A stretch of DNA of 18,712 nt, taken from assembly GCA_039812765.1 (NCBI GenBank), contig JBDIBF010000061.1:1-18712 (forward strand), written 5' to 3'. The notes under the pieces were generated by a model. The model ran no database searches, was not told where the DNA came from, and saw only the letters and a program-made list of their open reading frames with translations. Position numbers and translations under genes: made by a program. Positions 11,626 to 18,712 of the stretch are shown here, piece after piece; the first letter of the stretch is position 1, and every line of letters begins with the position of its first letter. This DNA comes from JADJVL01 sp039812765 (GTDB lineage Bacteria > Acidobacteriota > Holophagae > Holophagales > Holophagaceae).

Positions 11626-11655
11626 TTTGACTTTGACGTTGAAGTTGAAGTTGAC
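11626..11655. repeat. Five tandem hexamer repeats (TTGA-type)
   Basis: Five adjacent six-base units TTTGAC, TTTGAC, GTTGAA, GTTGAA, GTTGAC occupy 11626-11655 in the intergenic spacer upstream of the aminotransferase. They are conspicuous because the spacer is otherwise GC-rich. They could be a spacer microsatellite or part of a dispersed intergenic element together with the palindrome 12 bases further on. Confidence 0.6.
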
Positions 11656-11666
11656 CTTCCAATGGT

Positions 11667-11710
11667 GCTCGAGCCTGGCGCGGCGGCCCCTGGCCGCGCC
11701 AGGCTCGAGC
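11667..11710. terminator. Perfect 18-bp inverted repeat, probable terminator or REP-like element
   Basis: GCTCGAGCCTGGCGCGGC (11667-11684) and its exact complement (11693-11710) flank an eight-base loop. It lies between the minus-strand sensor pair (stop at 11797) and the minus-strand aminotransferase (start 11506). A stem this stable would end or stall transcription coming from the sensor genes. No T-tract follows on either strand, so it is not a classic intrinsic terminator and may be a REP-like palindrome. Confidence 0.6.
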
Positions 11711-11796
11711 GCAAGCGCGAAGCGCCAAGCCCGTGACCCGCCTCCCAGCCCGGGCCGCCCTCGCCGCCGGACCGGAGTGCCTTCCCCATTCCCCCC

Positions 11797-13215
11797 CTAC
11801 CCCGCGCTCGGGATGTCGATCATCACCCAGGCCCCGTTCTCCGCCGCCGCCACCTGCAGGCCCGCCTTCATGCGCTTCAGCACGCCCTGCATGAGGACGA
11901 GCCCCAGGCCCGCGCCCCCGTGGCCCGCCACGGTGATCTCCTCCGGCCGGGCGACGCGCAGGGCCGTGAGGGCCGCGTTGGCCTCCACCAGCCCCGGCTC
12001 CTCGATGAACACCGCGATGCGGCGGTGCCCCTGCTCCACGGCCAGGTGGACGATGGGCGAACGGGTGCGGGCGTGGTGGAGGGCGCGCAGGAGGAGGGAG
12101 GCCAGGACCTGGCGCAGCCCCTCGGCGTCGGCCAGGATGGGCGTCTCTCCCGGCGCGGTCTCCGGCCAGTGGATGGGGAAGTCCTGGGCCTTGGGGAAGC
12201 GGTCCACGGTGTGGCGGAGGGTCCCCAGGAGCTCGGCCAGGTCCACGGCGGTGGCCTCGGGCGGCTCCTCCGCCTCGGGCCGGGTCAGGGCGATGAGGTC
12301 GTCCACCTGGGCCTGCAGCGTGCGGCCGGCGAGATAGGCGTCCCGCATGGCCGGCCCCAGTTCCTCCTCGGAGTAGGCCCCGTCGGCCCCCAGCTTCACC
12401 ATCACCAGCATCTCCCTCAGCTGGCGGTGCATCTCCGTGGCCGCGAAATGGAGGAACTCCACCTTGAAGTGGCCGCCCTGCTGGGCGGCCCATTGACTCT
12501 GCTCCAAGGCCTCGGCGTGGGCGCGCAGCACCTCCGCCTGGTCGGCCAGGGAGGTCTTCTGGTTCTCCAGGTCCCGCATGAGCCAGCGCTGGTGGAAGCT
12601 GAGGGCGAAAAGGCGTTGGAGCAGGTCCAGGTGCTCCAGGTCCTCGTCCCTCAGCTTGCGGTTCCGGGGCTGCGCGAAGAGGCCGAAGCCCACCAGGAGG
12701 GTGCCGTGCTCCAGGGGCACGAAGAAGGGGTCCTCCCCGGCCTTCAGGAGCCGCGCGAGGCCCATGGGAAGGTCCCGGGCCGGGAAGGGCTGGGGGCGCC
12801 AGGGCAGGTCGAGCACCCCCGGGAAGGGATCCGGCGGCGGGAGGAAAAGGGAGGCGGTGTCCCCCAGGGAGAAGCCGTAGGCCTCCGAGGGGACGAAGTA
12901 GTCCTCGGACAGGTACCACAGCAGCCCCCGCTCGGCGTCCAGGTGGTCCGCCAGGGCCTCCAGGGCCACCTGGGCCAGCTCCGTCCGGCCCCCTGCATCC
13001 GAGATGCTGGCCAGGACCTGCCGGAGGCGGGCCACCCGGGACTGCGCCTTCCGGAGGGCCTCGGCGCTGCCCTCCAGGGTCTGCATCATCTGGTTGACCT
13101 GGGCCTCGGCCTTCATCGCGGCGCGCCAGGCCTCCAGCACGGCCTCGGGGGTGTCCTCGGCGGGCGGCCCGCCCGGCTGGGAGGGCATGGGCTGGGTCCG
13201 GCGGAGGTCGCTCAT
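11797..13215 (-). CDS. Degenerate histidine-kinase-like protein (probable pseudokinase)
   Basis: A product of 472 residues with no membrane segment. It has an N-terminal coiled coil at about 25-70, a GAF-like sensor part at about 75-210, a second helix at about 215-250, then kinase-core remnants. Compared with the adjacent paralogue, the H-box SHELRTPL is replaced by ATEMHRQL, with Thr 260 where the phospho-accepting His should be. The N-box NLLSNAL is replaced by SLLLRAL, so Arg 377 replaces the Asn. The G1 motif VVDTGIG reads IEEPGLV. Only the G2 loop GGAGLGLVL (about 433-441) is kept. Autophosphorylation is thus unlikely; the protein may regulate or dimerise with the upstream kinase. It follows that gene by seven bases in the same operon. 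The reading frame is intact, so selection appears to maintain it. Confidence 0.85.
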   Translation of the reverse strand: MSDLRRTQPMPSQPGGPPAEDTPEAVLEAWRAAMKAEAQVNQMMQTLEGSAEALRKAQSRVARLRQVLASISDAGGRTELAQVALEALADHLDAERGLLWYLSEDYFVPSEAYGFSLGDTASLFLPPPDPFPGVLDLPWRPQPFPARDLPMGLARLLKAGEDPFFVPLEHGTLLVGFGLFAQPRNRKLRDEDLEHLDLLQRLFALSFHQRWLMRDLENQKTSLADQAEVLRAHAEALEQSQWAAQQGGHFKVEFLHFAATEMHRQLREMLVMVKLGADGAYSEEELGPAMRDAYLAGRTLQAQVDDLIALTRPEAEEPPEATAVDLAELLGTLRHTVDRFPKAQDFPIHWPETAPGETPILADAEGLRQVLASLLLRALHHARTRSPIVHLAVEQGHRRIAVFIEEPGLVEANAALTALRVARPEEITVAGHGGAGLGLVLMQGVLKRMKAGLQVAAAENGAWVMIDIPSAG

Positions 13216-13222
13216 GGCCGGC

Positions 13223-14674
13223 TCACGCGATGGGCATCTGGACCGTCAGGGTGCTGCCCTGCCCGGCGCCGGCGCTGAAGAGGCTGATCGTCCCGCCCAT
13301 CATCTCCATGAGGTGCTTGCAGATCACGAGGCCGAGCCCCGTGCCTCCATATTCCCGCGCGTGCCCCCCCTCCGCCTGGGCGAATTTCTGGAAGAGCCGC
13401 TTCTGCGCCTCCGGCGAGACCCCGATGCCGGTGTCCACCACCGAGATGCCGATGACGTCCGGGCCCCGCTCGATCTGCACCGAGACCGAACCTTCCTTCG
13501 TGAATTTCAGGGCGTTGGAGAGCAGGTTCAGGAGCACCTGCTTGAGCCGGCTCGGGTCCACCCGCACGTCGGGGAGGTCCGTCTCGTGGGCGGGCCAGCG
13601 GAGGGCGACCCCCGGCTTGCGGGGGTAGGCCTCGGCGATGGGCTTCACCTCCTCGAGCAGGGCGAAGAGGTTGTAGGGCTCCACGTGGAGCTCCAGCCTC
13701 CCGCTCTCGATCTTGGCCAGGTCCAGGATGTCGTTGAGGAGGGAGAGCAGGTGCTGGCCCGAGTGGTAGCTGTCGGAGAGCATCTGGTGCATCTCCGCCT
13801 CGTCCTCGTAGAGCTTGTCCATCACCAGGCGCGTGAAGCCCAGGATGCCCGTGAGCGGGGTCCGCAGCTCGTGGCTGGTGAGCGCCAGGAACTCGCTCTT
13901 GAGCTGATCGGCCTCCCGCAGGGCCAGGTTGGCCTGTTCCAGGGCGCCGGCCTGGGTCTGGAGGGTGTCGCGCTGCTCGGAGAGGTCCCTGATGAGCCAG
14001 GCGGCGTACATGCTCACCGAGGCCTGGCGCTGAAGGATGGCCAGGGAATCGTAGTCCTCGTTCTCCAGCCGGAAGTCCTTCGGGATCGCCAGCACGGCAA
14101 AGCCCAGGAGCAGGAGCTGGTGCTCGAAGGGCACGAAGTAGAGCATGTGCCGGTCGGTGCCCCGGAGCAGGTCCAGGGCGGGATGGCCGAGGCCGGCGTC
14201 GATCCACTGGCTCTGGAAAAGGACCAGCGGCGCATCGGGGAAGGGATTCGGGGCGGGCAGGCGGAGGTCCCCCCACAGGCCCCTGGGGACGTCGATGGCG
14301 CCCCGGGGCACGAAGAACTCCCCCGCGTCCTCCAGCACCCACACCATGCAGCGGGCCGCGTGGAACTCCGTGGCAAGCACCTCGGCGATGACGTCGGCGA
14401 CCTGGGAGGCCTTCGGCGTGGCGGTGAGGACCTCCGCCACGTGCTGGAGCACGGACATCTGGTGGGAACGTCGCCCCAGCTTGGCCTTCAGGTCCTGGAT
14501 CTCCTGGCTCTGCTGGGAGAGGAGCCGCTGCAGCCGCATGAGCTGCATGAGGGCCTCGGACCCCGGCTGCACCTGGGGCCCGGGAGCGGGGTGCGGCCGC
14601 GCCTGGCCCGGCGCGCCGCCGGCCGGGAGCGCGGCGGGCGTTCCGGGAAGGGGCTTGGGGGTGTCGCCGGCCAT
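13223..14674 (-). CDS. Cytosolic sensor histidine kinase (GAF-like + HisKA + HATPase)
   Basis: A product of 483 residues from ATG 14674. Upstream in-frame starts (to 14782) would add a low-complexity N-terminus running into the divergent control region, so I prefer the shorter form. The order is a Pro/Ala-rich N-terminus (1-40), a coiled coil at about 42-75, a GAF-like sensory domain at about 76-228 and a linker coiled coil at about 232-258. Then comes HisKA with phospho-acceptor H268 (LTSHELRTPLTG), N-box N387 (NLLSNALKFT), G1 D414 (VVDTGIG), the F-box-like FQKFAQAEGG, and G2 GGTGLGLVI. All motifs needed for ATP binding and autophosphorylation are present. There is no transmembrane helix, so the signal is intracellular. 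No response regulator is visible in the window. It is divergent from the membrane kinase gene. Confidence 0.92.
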   Translation of the reverse strand: MAGDTPKPLPGTPAALPAGGAPGQARPHPAPGPQVQPGSEALMQLMRLQRLLSQQSQEIQDLKAKLGRRSHQMSVLQHVAEVLTATPKASQVADVIAEVLATEFHAARCMVWVLEDAGEFFVPRGAIDVPRGLWGDLRLPAPNPFPDAPLVLFQSQWIDAGLGHPALDLLRGTDRHMLYFVPFEHQLLLLGFAVLAIPKDFRLENEDYDSLAILQRQASVSMYAAWLIRDLSEQRDTLQTQAGALEQANLALREADQLKSEFLALTSHELRTPLTGILGFTRLVMDKLYEDEAEMHQMLSDSYHSGQHLLSLLNDILDLAKIESGRLELHVEPYNLFALLEEVKPIAEAYPRKPGVALRWPAHETDLPDVRVDPSRLKQVLLNLLSNALKFTKEGSVSVQIERGPDVIGISVVDTGIGVSPEAQKRLFQKFAQAEGGHAREYGGTGLGLVICKHLMEMMGGTISLFSAGAGQGSTLTVQMPIA

Positions 14675-14838
14675 GGATGACAGCAAGCATGACCAAGCCA
14701 GGGCCGGCTTGGAAGCGTTCCGGAGCCCGCGGAGGCACAATGGGGCATGTCTGCTCCCTTCCCGAGCGCCGCCCGTCCGCACCCGCCCGGAGGGACCGTG
14801 CCCGGGCCGGAGGCCGGGGCGCCGGCCCGGGAGGCCCC

Positions 14839-16053
14839 GTGACCGCCCGCCTCCAGCGCTTCGCCATCCAGCGCCTCATTTTCTGGAGCGTGGCGGTCCT
14901 CCTGGGCTCCCAGCTCGCCTGGTGGATCGGGATCCAGGTCCGGGAATCCCGCCGCTTCCAGGAGGAGCGTGTCGCCCGGCTGAAGGCGGGGAGGGCCGAG
15001 GCCTGGCAGTACGACTGCGCCGTGCTCCTGAGCCTGGCGCGCACCAACCAGCTCAGGCCCAGCCCGTCCCGCCCGGGCACGGTGGAAGGCCTCAGCGTGG
15101 AAGTGCCGCCCCTGCCCCAGCGCAAGGCCGCCATCGAGGCCGCCTTCCCCCAGGTGGAGGTGGTGCCGGAGCCCAAGGACGTGGACGACCCGCCCCTGCT
15201 GGACGGCGTCGCCTACCTCTCCCTCCGCCCCGAACCCATCCGCGCCCTGGAGCGGGAGCGGACCAAGGCCCTCTGGCGCACCGCCGGCCAGGGCGGCTTC
15301 ATGGCCCTGGGCGTGCTCCTGGGCCTCACCTACATCTACCGGAAGCTCAACAGCGAGATGGACCTGAAGCTGCGCCAGCGCAACTTCATCGCCTCGGTGA
15401 CCCACGAGCTGAAGACCCCCATCGCGTCGCTGCGCGTCTGGATGGAGACCCTCTTCACCCGGGAGCTGAGCGAGGACCAGAAGGCCCGGGTCCACGACCT
15501 CATGGACAAGGACCTGGAGCGCCTCACCACCCAGGTGGCGAACCTCCTGGACGCCGCCCGGGCGGAGGCGGGCAGCTTCGATCTGCGCCTCGAGCCCCTG
15601 GAACTGGGGCCCTGGATCAGCCAGGTGGCCGAAGGCATGGACCACCGCCTCGGCTCCGGCGCCCTGGGGCTGCGGATGGAACTGGCCCAGGGCGTCTGGG
15701 CCATGGTGGACCCGAAGGCCCTGGGCACGGCCCTGGAGAACCTCCTCTCCAATGCCTACAAGTACGCCGCGGCGCCGCGGGAGACCACCATCACCCTCGA
15801 CGGGGACCGCGACGAGGCCGTCATCGTGGTCTCCGACAAGGGCCTGGGCATCCCGCCCCGGGAGCAGCACCGCATCTTCCAGCGCTTCTACCGGGTGGGC
15901 GACGAGATGACGCGGCAGGTGCAGGGCACCGGCCTCGGCCTTTTCCTCTGCCGGGAGATCGTCCTGCGCCACGGCGGCGAGATCCGCGCCACCAGCAAGG
16001 GGCCCGGGCTGGGGAGCAGCTTCATCGTGAAGCTGCCCCGCCTCGCGCGCTGA
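14839..16053 (+). CDS. Membrane sensor histidine kinase
   Basis: A product of 404 residues from GTG 14839, preceded by GGGAGG. ATG 14740 also has GGAGG at good distance but would add a low-complexity Arg/Gly/Ala segment, so the start is uncertain. One helix at about 13-32 (LIFWSVAVLLGSQLAWW), an extracytoplasmic sensor of about 115 residues and a second helix at about 151-167 (GGFMALGVLLGLTYIY) are followed directly by the kinase core without an obvious HAMP domain. H189 lies in the H-box SVTHELKTPIASL, N305 in NLLSNAYKY, D333 in VVSDKGLGIP, then FQRFYRVGDE and GTGLGLFL. All catalytic motifs are intact. The gene is divergent from the cytosolic kinase, with about 164 bases between starts. There is no adjacent response regulator, so it is orphan within this window. 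Confidence 0.92.
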   Translation: MTARLQRFAIQRLIFWSVAVLLGSQLAWWIGIQVRESRRFQEERVARLKAGRAEAWQYDCAVLLSLARTNQLRPSPSRPGTVEGLSVEVPPLPQRKAAIEAAFPQVEVVPEPKDVDDPPLLDGVAYLSLRPEPIRALERERTKALWRTAGQGGFMALGVLLGLTYIYRKLNSEMDLKLRQRNFIASVTHELKTPIASLRVWMETLFTRELSEDQKARVHDLMDKDLERLTTQVANLLDAARAEAGSFDLRLEPLELGPWISQVAEGMDHRLGSGALGLRMELAQGVWAMVDPKALGTALENLLSNAYKYAAAPRETTITLDGDRDEAVIVVSDKGLGIPPREQHRIFQRFYRVGDEMTRQVQGTGLGLFLCREIVLRHGGEIRATSKGPGLGSSFIVKLPRLAR

Positions 16054-16065
16054 CCCGCGGCCGGG

Positions 16066-16305
16066 TTACCGGTCGTGCTTGCGCTTCTTCGGCTTGGCGT
16101 GGCCCCGGTGCCGGCCGCGATCCCGGTGCTCCTTGGGCTGGGGGCGGGCCTCCGCGCCGATGCGCGCCCGCGGGGCCGGCGGCGCGGAGCGGGGCTTCTT
16201 GGAGATCCCCAGGGGATCCGGCAGGTTCAGCGGGTTCGGGGCCTGCGCGGCCAGCAGGGAGGCCCCGAAGGCGAGGATCGAAAGGGTGCGGGACAGGCGG
16301 TTCAT
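16066..16305 (-). CDS. Small secreted basic protein, unknown function
   Basis: A 79-residue product from ATG 16305, chosen because GGGAGG lies just upstream and the start gives a clean signal peptide (MNRLSRTLSILAFGASLLAA, cleavage near AQA). The mature part starts PNPLNLPDPLG and ends in a strongly basic Arg/Lys/His tail (HRDRGRHRGHAKPKKRKHDR). Such tails can bind nucleic acid, metal ions or anionic polymers, but no family is recognised. A longer frame to 16371 exists and is less likely. It converges with the membrane kinase, 12 bases between stops, and lies 94 bases downstream of the M48 protease start-to-stop unit on the same strand, so it may be cotranscribed with it. Confidence 0.7.
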   Translation of the reverse strand: MNRLSRTLSILAFGASLLAAQAPNPLNLPDPLGISKKPRSAPPAPRARIGAEARPQPKEHRDRGRHRGHAKPKKRKHDR

Positions 16306-16399
16306 GGTGCCTCCCGGGGGGGCTCCCCGACGCGTGCCTCCAAGGTAGTCGCTCCGGCGGGAAAGGCCCATGCGGGATCCGGCCGGCGGCGCGCAGGAC

Positions 16400-17206
16400 T
16401 CAGCGGCCCGCGTCGGGATGGTAGGCCTCCAGGGCCTTCGGCATGAAGGCCTGGAGGTCGCGGATGCGCTGGCCGTGGGAGGGGTGCGTGGAGAGGTAGA
16501 CGGGAGGCTGGCTTCCCCCGCGGGCGCTCATGCGCTGCCAGAAGGGGATGGCCTCCCGCGGGTCGTAGCCCGCGCGGGCCATGGTGAGCAGACCCAGCTC
16601 GTCGGCCTCGGTCTCGTGCTTCCGCCCGAAGGGCAGGAGCAGCCCGTACTGCGCCCCCGCGCCCAGGGCCCCCAGGACGGCCTGGCGCTGCTGGGGATCC
16701 ATGTCGCTCACGGACACCCGGGCGCCGGCCATGAAGGTCTGGGCGAGGGAGGTCTGCAGGACCCGCTGGGCCCCGTGGTGGGCCAGGGCGTGGGCCATTT
16801 CGTGGCCCATGACCGCCGCCAGGGCCGGTTCGTTCTGGGTGATGGGCAGGAGGCCCGTGTAGACCACGATCTTTCCGCCAGGAAGGCAGAAGGCGTTCAC
16901 CTCCGGGCTCTCGACGACGCTGACCTGCCACTGGAAGTGCTGGCCCGCCTCCCCGGTGGCCCGGGAGAGGCGCTGGGCCACCCGCAGCACCAGATCGTGG
17001 TCGGGGCCGCGGTCCAGGACCCGGGACTGGGAGAGCACCTCCCGGTAGCTCTGCAGGCCGAGGGTCTCCTCCTGGTCCGGCGACATGCCGACCCGGACGC
17101 TCTTCCCGGTGAGGGGATTCACCGCCTTGGGGGCCGTCAGCCACTTGTACCCCATCACCGCCAGCGCGATAAGGAGCGGCCACAGGACCAAGTGCCGGCG
17201 TTCCAT
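16400..17206 (-). CDS. M48-family membrane-anchored zinc metalloprotease
   Basis: A product of 268 residues from ATG 17206, chosen for its GGGAGG ribosome-binding site and its single N-terminal anchor (HLVLWPLLIALAVMGY, about 5-20). The protease domain faces the periplasm. The zinc motif is H135-E136-M-A-H139 (GHEMAHALAHHG). The third ligand is expected at E198 in HETEADELG, with conserved D202, the ExEAD signature of M48/BepA/Oma1-like peptidases. Upstream, NAFCLPGGKIVVYTGLL is the characteristic M48 edge strand, and STHPSHGQRI closes the domain. There is no TPR extension as in BepA, so this is a compact member like LoiP-type quality-control proteases. It is divergent from the ECF sigma gene with an 82-base shared upstream region, so co-regulation is possible. 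Confidence 0.92.
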   Translation of the reverse strand: MERRHLVLWPLLIALAVMGYKWLTAPKAVNPLTGKSVRVGMSPDQEETLGLQSYREVLSQSRVLDRGPDHDLVLRVAQRLSRATGEAGQHFQWQVSVVESPEVNAFCLPGGKIVVYTGLLPITQNEPALAAVMGHEMAHALAHHGAQRVLQTSLAQTFMAGARVSVSDMDPQQRQAVLGALGAGAQYGLLLPFGRKHETEADELGLLTMARAGYDPREAIPFWQRMSARGGSQPPVYLSTHPSHGQRIRDLQAFMPKALEAYHPDAGR

Positions 17207-17288
17207 GCGCGCCTCCCGGGGCATTGTGGACCCAAGCCCGCGGGGCGCCAGGGCGAATCCGCCTTCCCGCCCCGGTAGACTGGCGGAC

Positions 17289-17912
17289 GTGTCCTCCCCC
17301 GACTCGGAATCCCAGCTGCTGGCCCGGGCCCTGTCCGGGGACGGGGAAGCCTTCGGCCGCCTGGTGGAACCCCACCTCGGCATGTTCCATTCCGCGATCC
17401 TGCGCATCCTCGGGGACGCCGCGGACGCCCAGGACGCCCTCCAGGAGGCCCTCATCGCCCTCCACACCCAGTTGAGCCGCTTCGAGGGCAAGAGCAAATT
17501 CTCGACATGGGCCTACCGGGTCTGCATCAACGAGGCCCTGATGTTGCGCCGGTCCCGCCTGCGCCGCCGGGAGGACTCGGTGGAAGATTTCCAGCCACGC
17601 TTCGAGGACGACGGGCATCACAGGAACGTGGAGTCCGTGGTGGGCTTCGCGACGGAGGCGGAGGCCCTGGCGATGGCGGAGGGACGGCAGCTGCGGGAAC
17701 GGGTCCAGGCGGGCCTGGAACGGCTCTCCTCCGAGCAGCGGGCCGTCTTCATCCTCAAGGATCTCGAGGGCTGGGAGACCGAGGACATCGCCCGGCACCT
17801 GGGCATCAGCCGGGACCTCGTGCGCCAGCGGCTCCACCGGGCCCGCCTGGGGCTCCGGGGCTTCCTGGCGGACTACGCCGCGCAGGTCCGCCGGGGGGAG
17901 GCCACCGCATGA
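17289..17912 (+). CDS. ECF-family RNA polymerase sigma factor (RpoE/ChrR type)
   Basis: A product of 207 residues from GTG 17289; the ribosome-binding site is weak, so the start is approximate. Region 2 spans about 20-91 (AFGRLVEPHLG, DAQDALQEALIALHTQL, FEGKSKFSTWAYRVCINEAL), with the FSTWAYR promoter-melting motif. An acidic linker follows at about 95-135. Region 4 spans about 138-192 (LERLSSEQRAVFILKDLEGW, EDIARHLGISRDLVRQRLHR) with a helix-turn-helix for the -35 element. No region 3 is present, as in all ECF sigmas. The stop overlaps the anti-sigma start by four bases (ATGA), so the two are translated together. It is held inactive by that zinc anti-sigma factor until a signal releases it. 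Targets cannot be read here, though the divergent protease gene is a candidate. Confidence 0.92.
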   Translation: MSSPDSESQLLARALSGDGEAFGRLVEPHLGMFHSAILRILGDAADAQDALQEALIALHTQLSRFEGKSKFSTWAYRVCINEALMLRRSRLRRREDSVEDFQPRFEDDGHHRNVESVVGFATEAEALAMAEGRQLRERVQAGLERLSSEQRAVFILKDLEGWETEDIARHLGISRDLVRQRLHRARLGLRGFLADYAAQVRRGEATA

Positions 17913-18712
17913 ACCTGCTGCTCCGCTGCGAGGACGTCACCCACCTGGCCACCGACCACTTCGAGGGACGGCTTCCCCTGGGCCTGGCCCTTCGGATGCG
18001 CCTGCACCTGGCCCTCTGCCGGGCCTGCCGGGCCTTCCTCCGCTCCCTGCGCACCCTGCCCCGCTTCCTGGGCGTCCTGGCTGCCGGGACCGAGGCGGCG
18101 CCGGCCTTGGAGACCCCCGCCTGCCGCCAGCAGAAGGCCGCCCTGGCGGGCGCCCTCGCGCGCCTCGGCGCCACGCCCAGGCCCCTCCCGCCCCCGGCGC
18201 ACCCCCTGCCCGACGCCGCCCGTGCCGCCGCCCCGGGGCCCGGCATCGACCGCTGCCTGGCCTTCATGGTCCGCGCCTACGAGCACCTCCACGCCGCCGG
18301 CCCGGTGGCGGCGGAGCCCCACCTGCCCCCTGACCTGCTCGCGGAGCTGCCCACGACCTCCACCTGGGACTGGAGCCGGGCCCTTCTCAACGGCTGCCGC
18401 ATCGCCGAGCTTCTCCAGGATCCGGCGACGGGCGCACGCCTCTACCTGCTGGTGCTGCCGCCGGGCCGCCGCTTCCCCGACCACGTCCACCGCGGCGGGG
18501 AGGACTTCCTCGTGCTCCACGGCCACGCCGAGGACGAGACCCACTACCTGGGCCCGGGGGACTGGCTGCGGCGCGGGGAGGGCACGGACCACCGCGACGT
18601 GGAGGGCCGGCGCGAGGCCTGCTGGGGCCTGGTGCGCACCGAGCGCGAAGGCATCCGCCTGCTGGGCTGGCGGGGGCTGCTGCAAGGCCTCTTCGGCAGG
18701 CGCGCCGCCTGA
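17909..18712 (+). CDS. ChrR-like zinc anti-sigma factor with C-terminal cupin
   Basis: A product of 267 residues. The N-terminal zinc anti-sigma domain has the C-x25-H-x3-C-x2-C pattern: C7, H33, C37 and C40 (HLALCRAC), the same spacing as RsrA-type ZAS proteins. After a Pro/Ala-rich linker, the C-terminal cupin has ligand residues H192, H194, E198 (DHVHRGGEDF) and H228 (GTDHRD). These keep the exact spacing I recall for the ChrR zinc site (H141, H143, E147, H177). In ChrR the cupin is needed for release of the sigma factor by singlet oxygen or related oxidants, so this pair may sense oxidative or photo-oxidative stress; that is inference. The linker is about 50 residues longer than in ChrR. 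GGGGGGAGG precedes the ATG. The gene ends at the last base of the window. Confidence 0.9.
   Translation: MNLLLRCEDVTHLATDHFEGRLPLGLALRMRLHLALCRACRAFLRSLRTLPRFLGVLAAGTEAAPALETPACRQQKAALAGALARLGATPRPLPPPAHPLPDAARAAAPGPGIDRCLAFMVRAYEHLHAAGPVAAEPHLPPDLLAELPTTSTWDWSRALLNGCRIAELLQDPATGARLYLLVLPPGRRFPDHVHRGGEDFLVLHGHAEDETHYLGPGDWLRRGEGTDHRDVEGRREACWGLVRTEREGIRLLGWRGLLQGLFGRRAA

Noticed and set aside
10154..12337. Plus-strand open frame of 727 codons across the aminotransferase and pseudokinase
   Set aside because: It spans two genuine minus-strand genes and a spacer and has low-complexity residues, so it is a high-GC artefact.
13212..15176. Minus-strand frame of 654 codons spanning both kinases
   Set aside because: Another frame carries the intact H, N and G boxes; this one is Arg/Pro/Gly-rich and crosses the divergent membrane kinase.

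Overview
This GC-rich window centres on a chromosomal (sedentary-type) integron. An IntI-type tyrosine recombinase gene on the minus strand (407-1387) is followed by an attI site (about 1470-1521). From 1516 to about 6325 there are eleven small plus-strand gene cassettes separated by attC hairpin sites. Decayed attC-like sequences suggest the array once reached about 7600. The cassettes are visibly richer in A/T than the flanking genes. A signal-peptide lipoprotein pattern, TonB-like domains and membrane sensor kinases suggest a diderm bacterium with a high-GC chromosome. An Acidobacteriota/Holophagae-like host is a guess from overall gene style and is not demonstrated.

Layout: (a) 1-388, the end of a HicB-like antitoxin gene overlapping a hicA toxin gene that carries a one-base frameshift. 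(b) 407-6325, integrase, attI and cassettes 1-11. Most cassettes encode one short protein; nine of eleven carry a signal peptide, a lipobox or transmembrane helices, and none is a known resistance gene. The junction between cassettes 5 and 6 is not an attC but an 18-nt copy of the attI crossover region, so cassettes 5 and 6 would move as one unit. (c) 6326-7650, a decayed array tail with one secreted protein gene and a degenerate attC at about 7511-7601. (d) 7652-9503, a compact operon of a YciI-like protein, a tautomerase and an acetylpolyamine amidohydrolase/HDAC-family enzyme. (e) 9511-11506 on the minus strand, a TPR protein and a DegT/ArnB-family PLP aminotransferase, followed by an intergenic spacer with hexamer repeats and a perfect 18-bp inverted repeat. 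(f) 11797-14674 on the minus strand, two paralogous cytosolic sensor proteins: one intact histidine kinase and one that has lost the phospho-acceptor His and N-box Asn. (g) 14839-16053, a divergent membrane histidine kinase. (h) 16066-17206 on the minus strand, a small basic secreted protein and a membrane-anchored M48 metalloprotease. (i) 17289-18712, an ECF sigma factor overlapping a ChrR-like zinc anti-sigma factor with a C-terminal cupin.

How it works together: IntI would recombine attI with attC sites to insert or shuffle cassettes. Several cassettes are so compact that the R' core box sits at Shine-Dalgarno distance from the start codon and the R'' box supplies the TAA stop. The right-hand third is ordinary chromosome dominated by signalling and envelope functions: three kinase-like proteins and an ECF sigma/anti-sigma pair. 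No response regulator is visible in the window.
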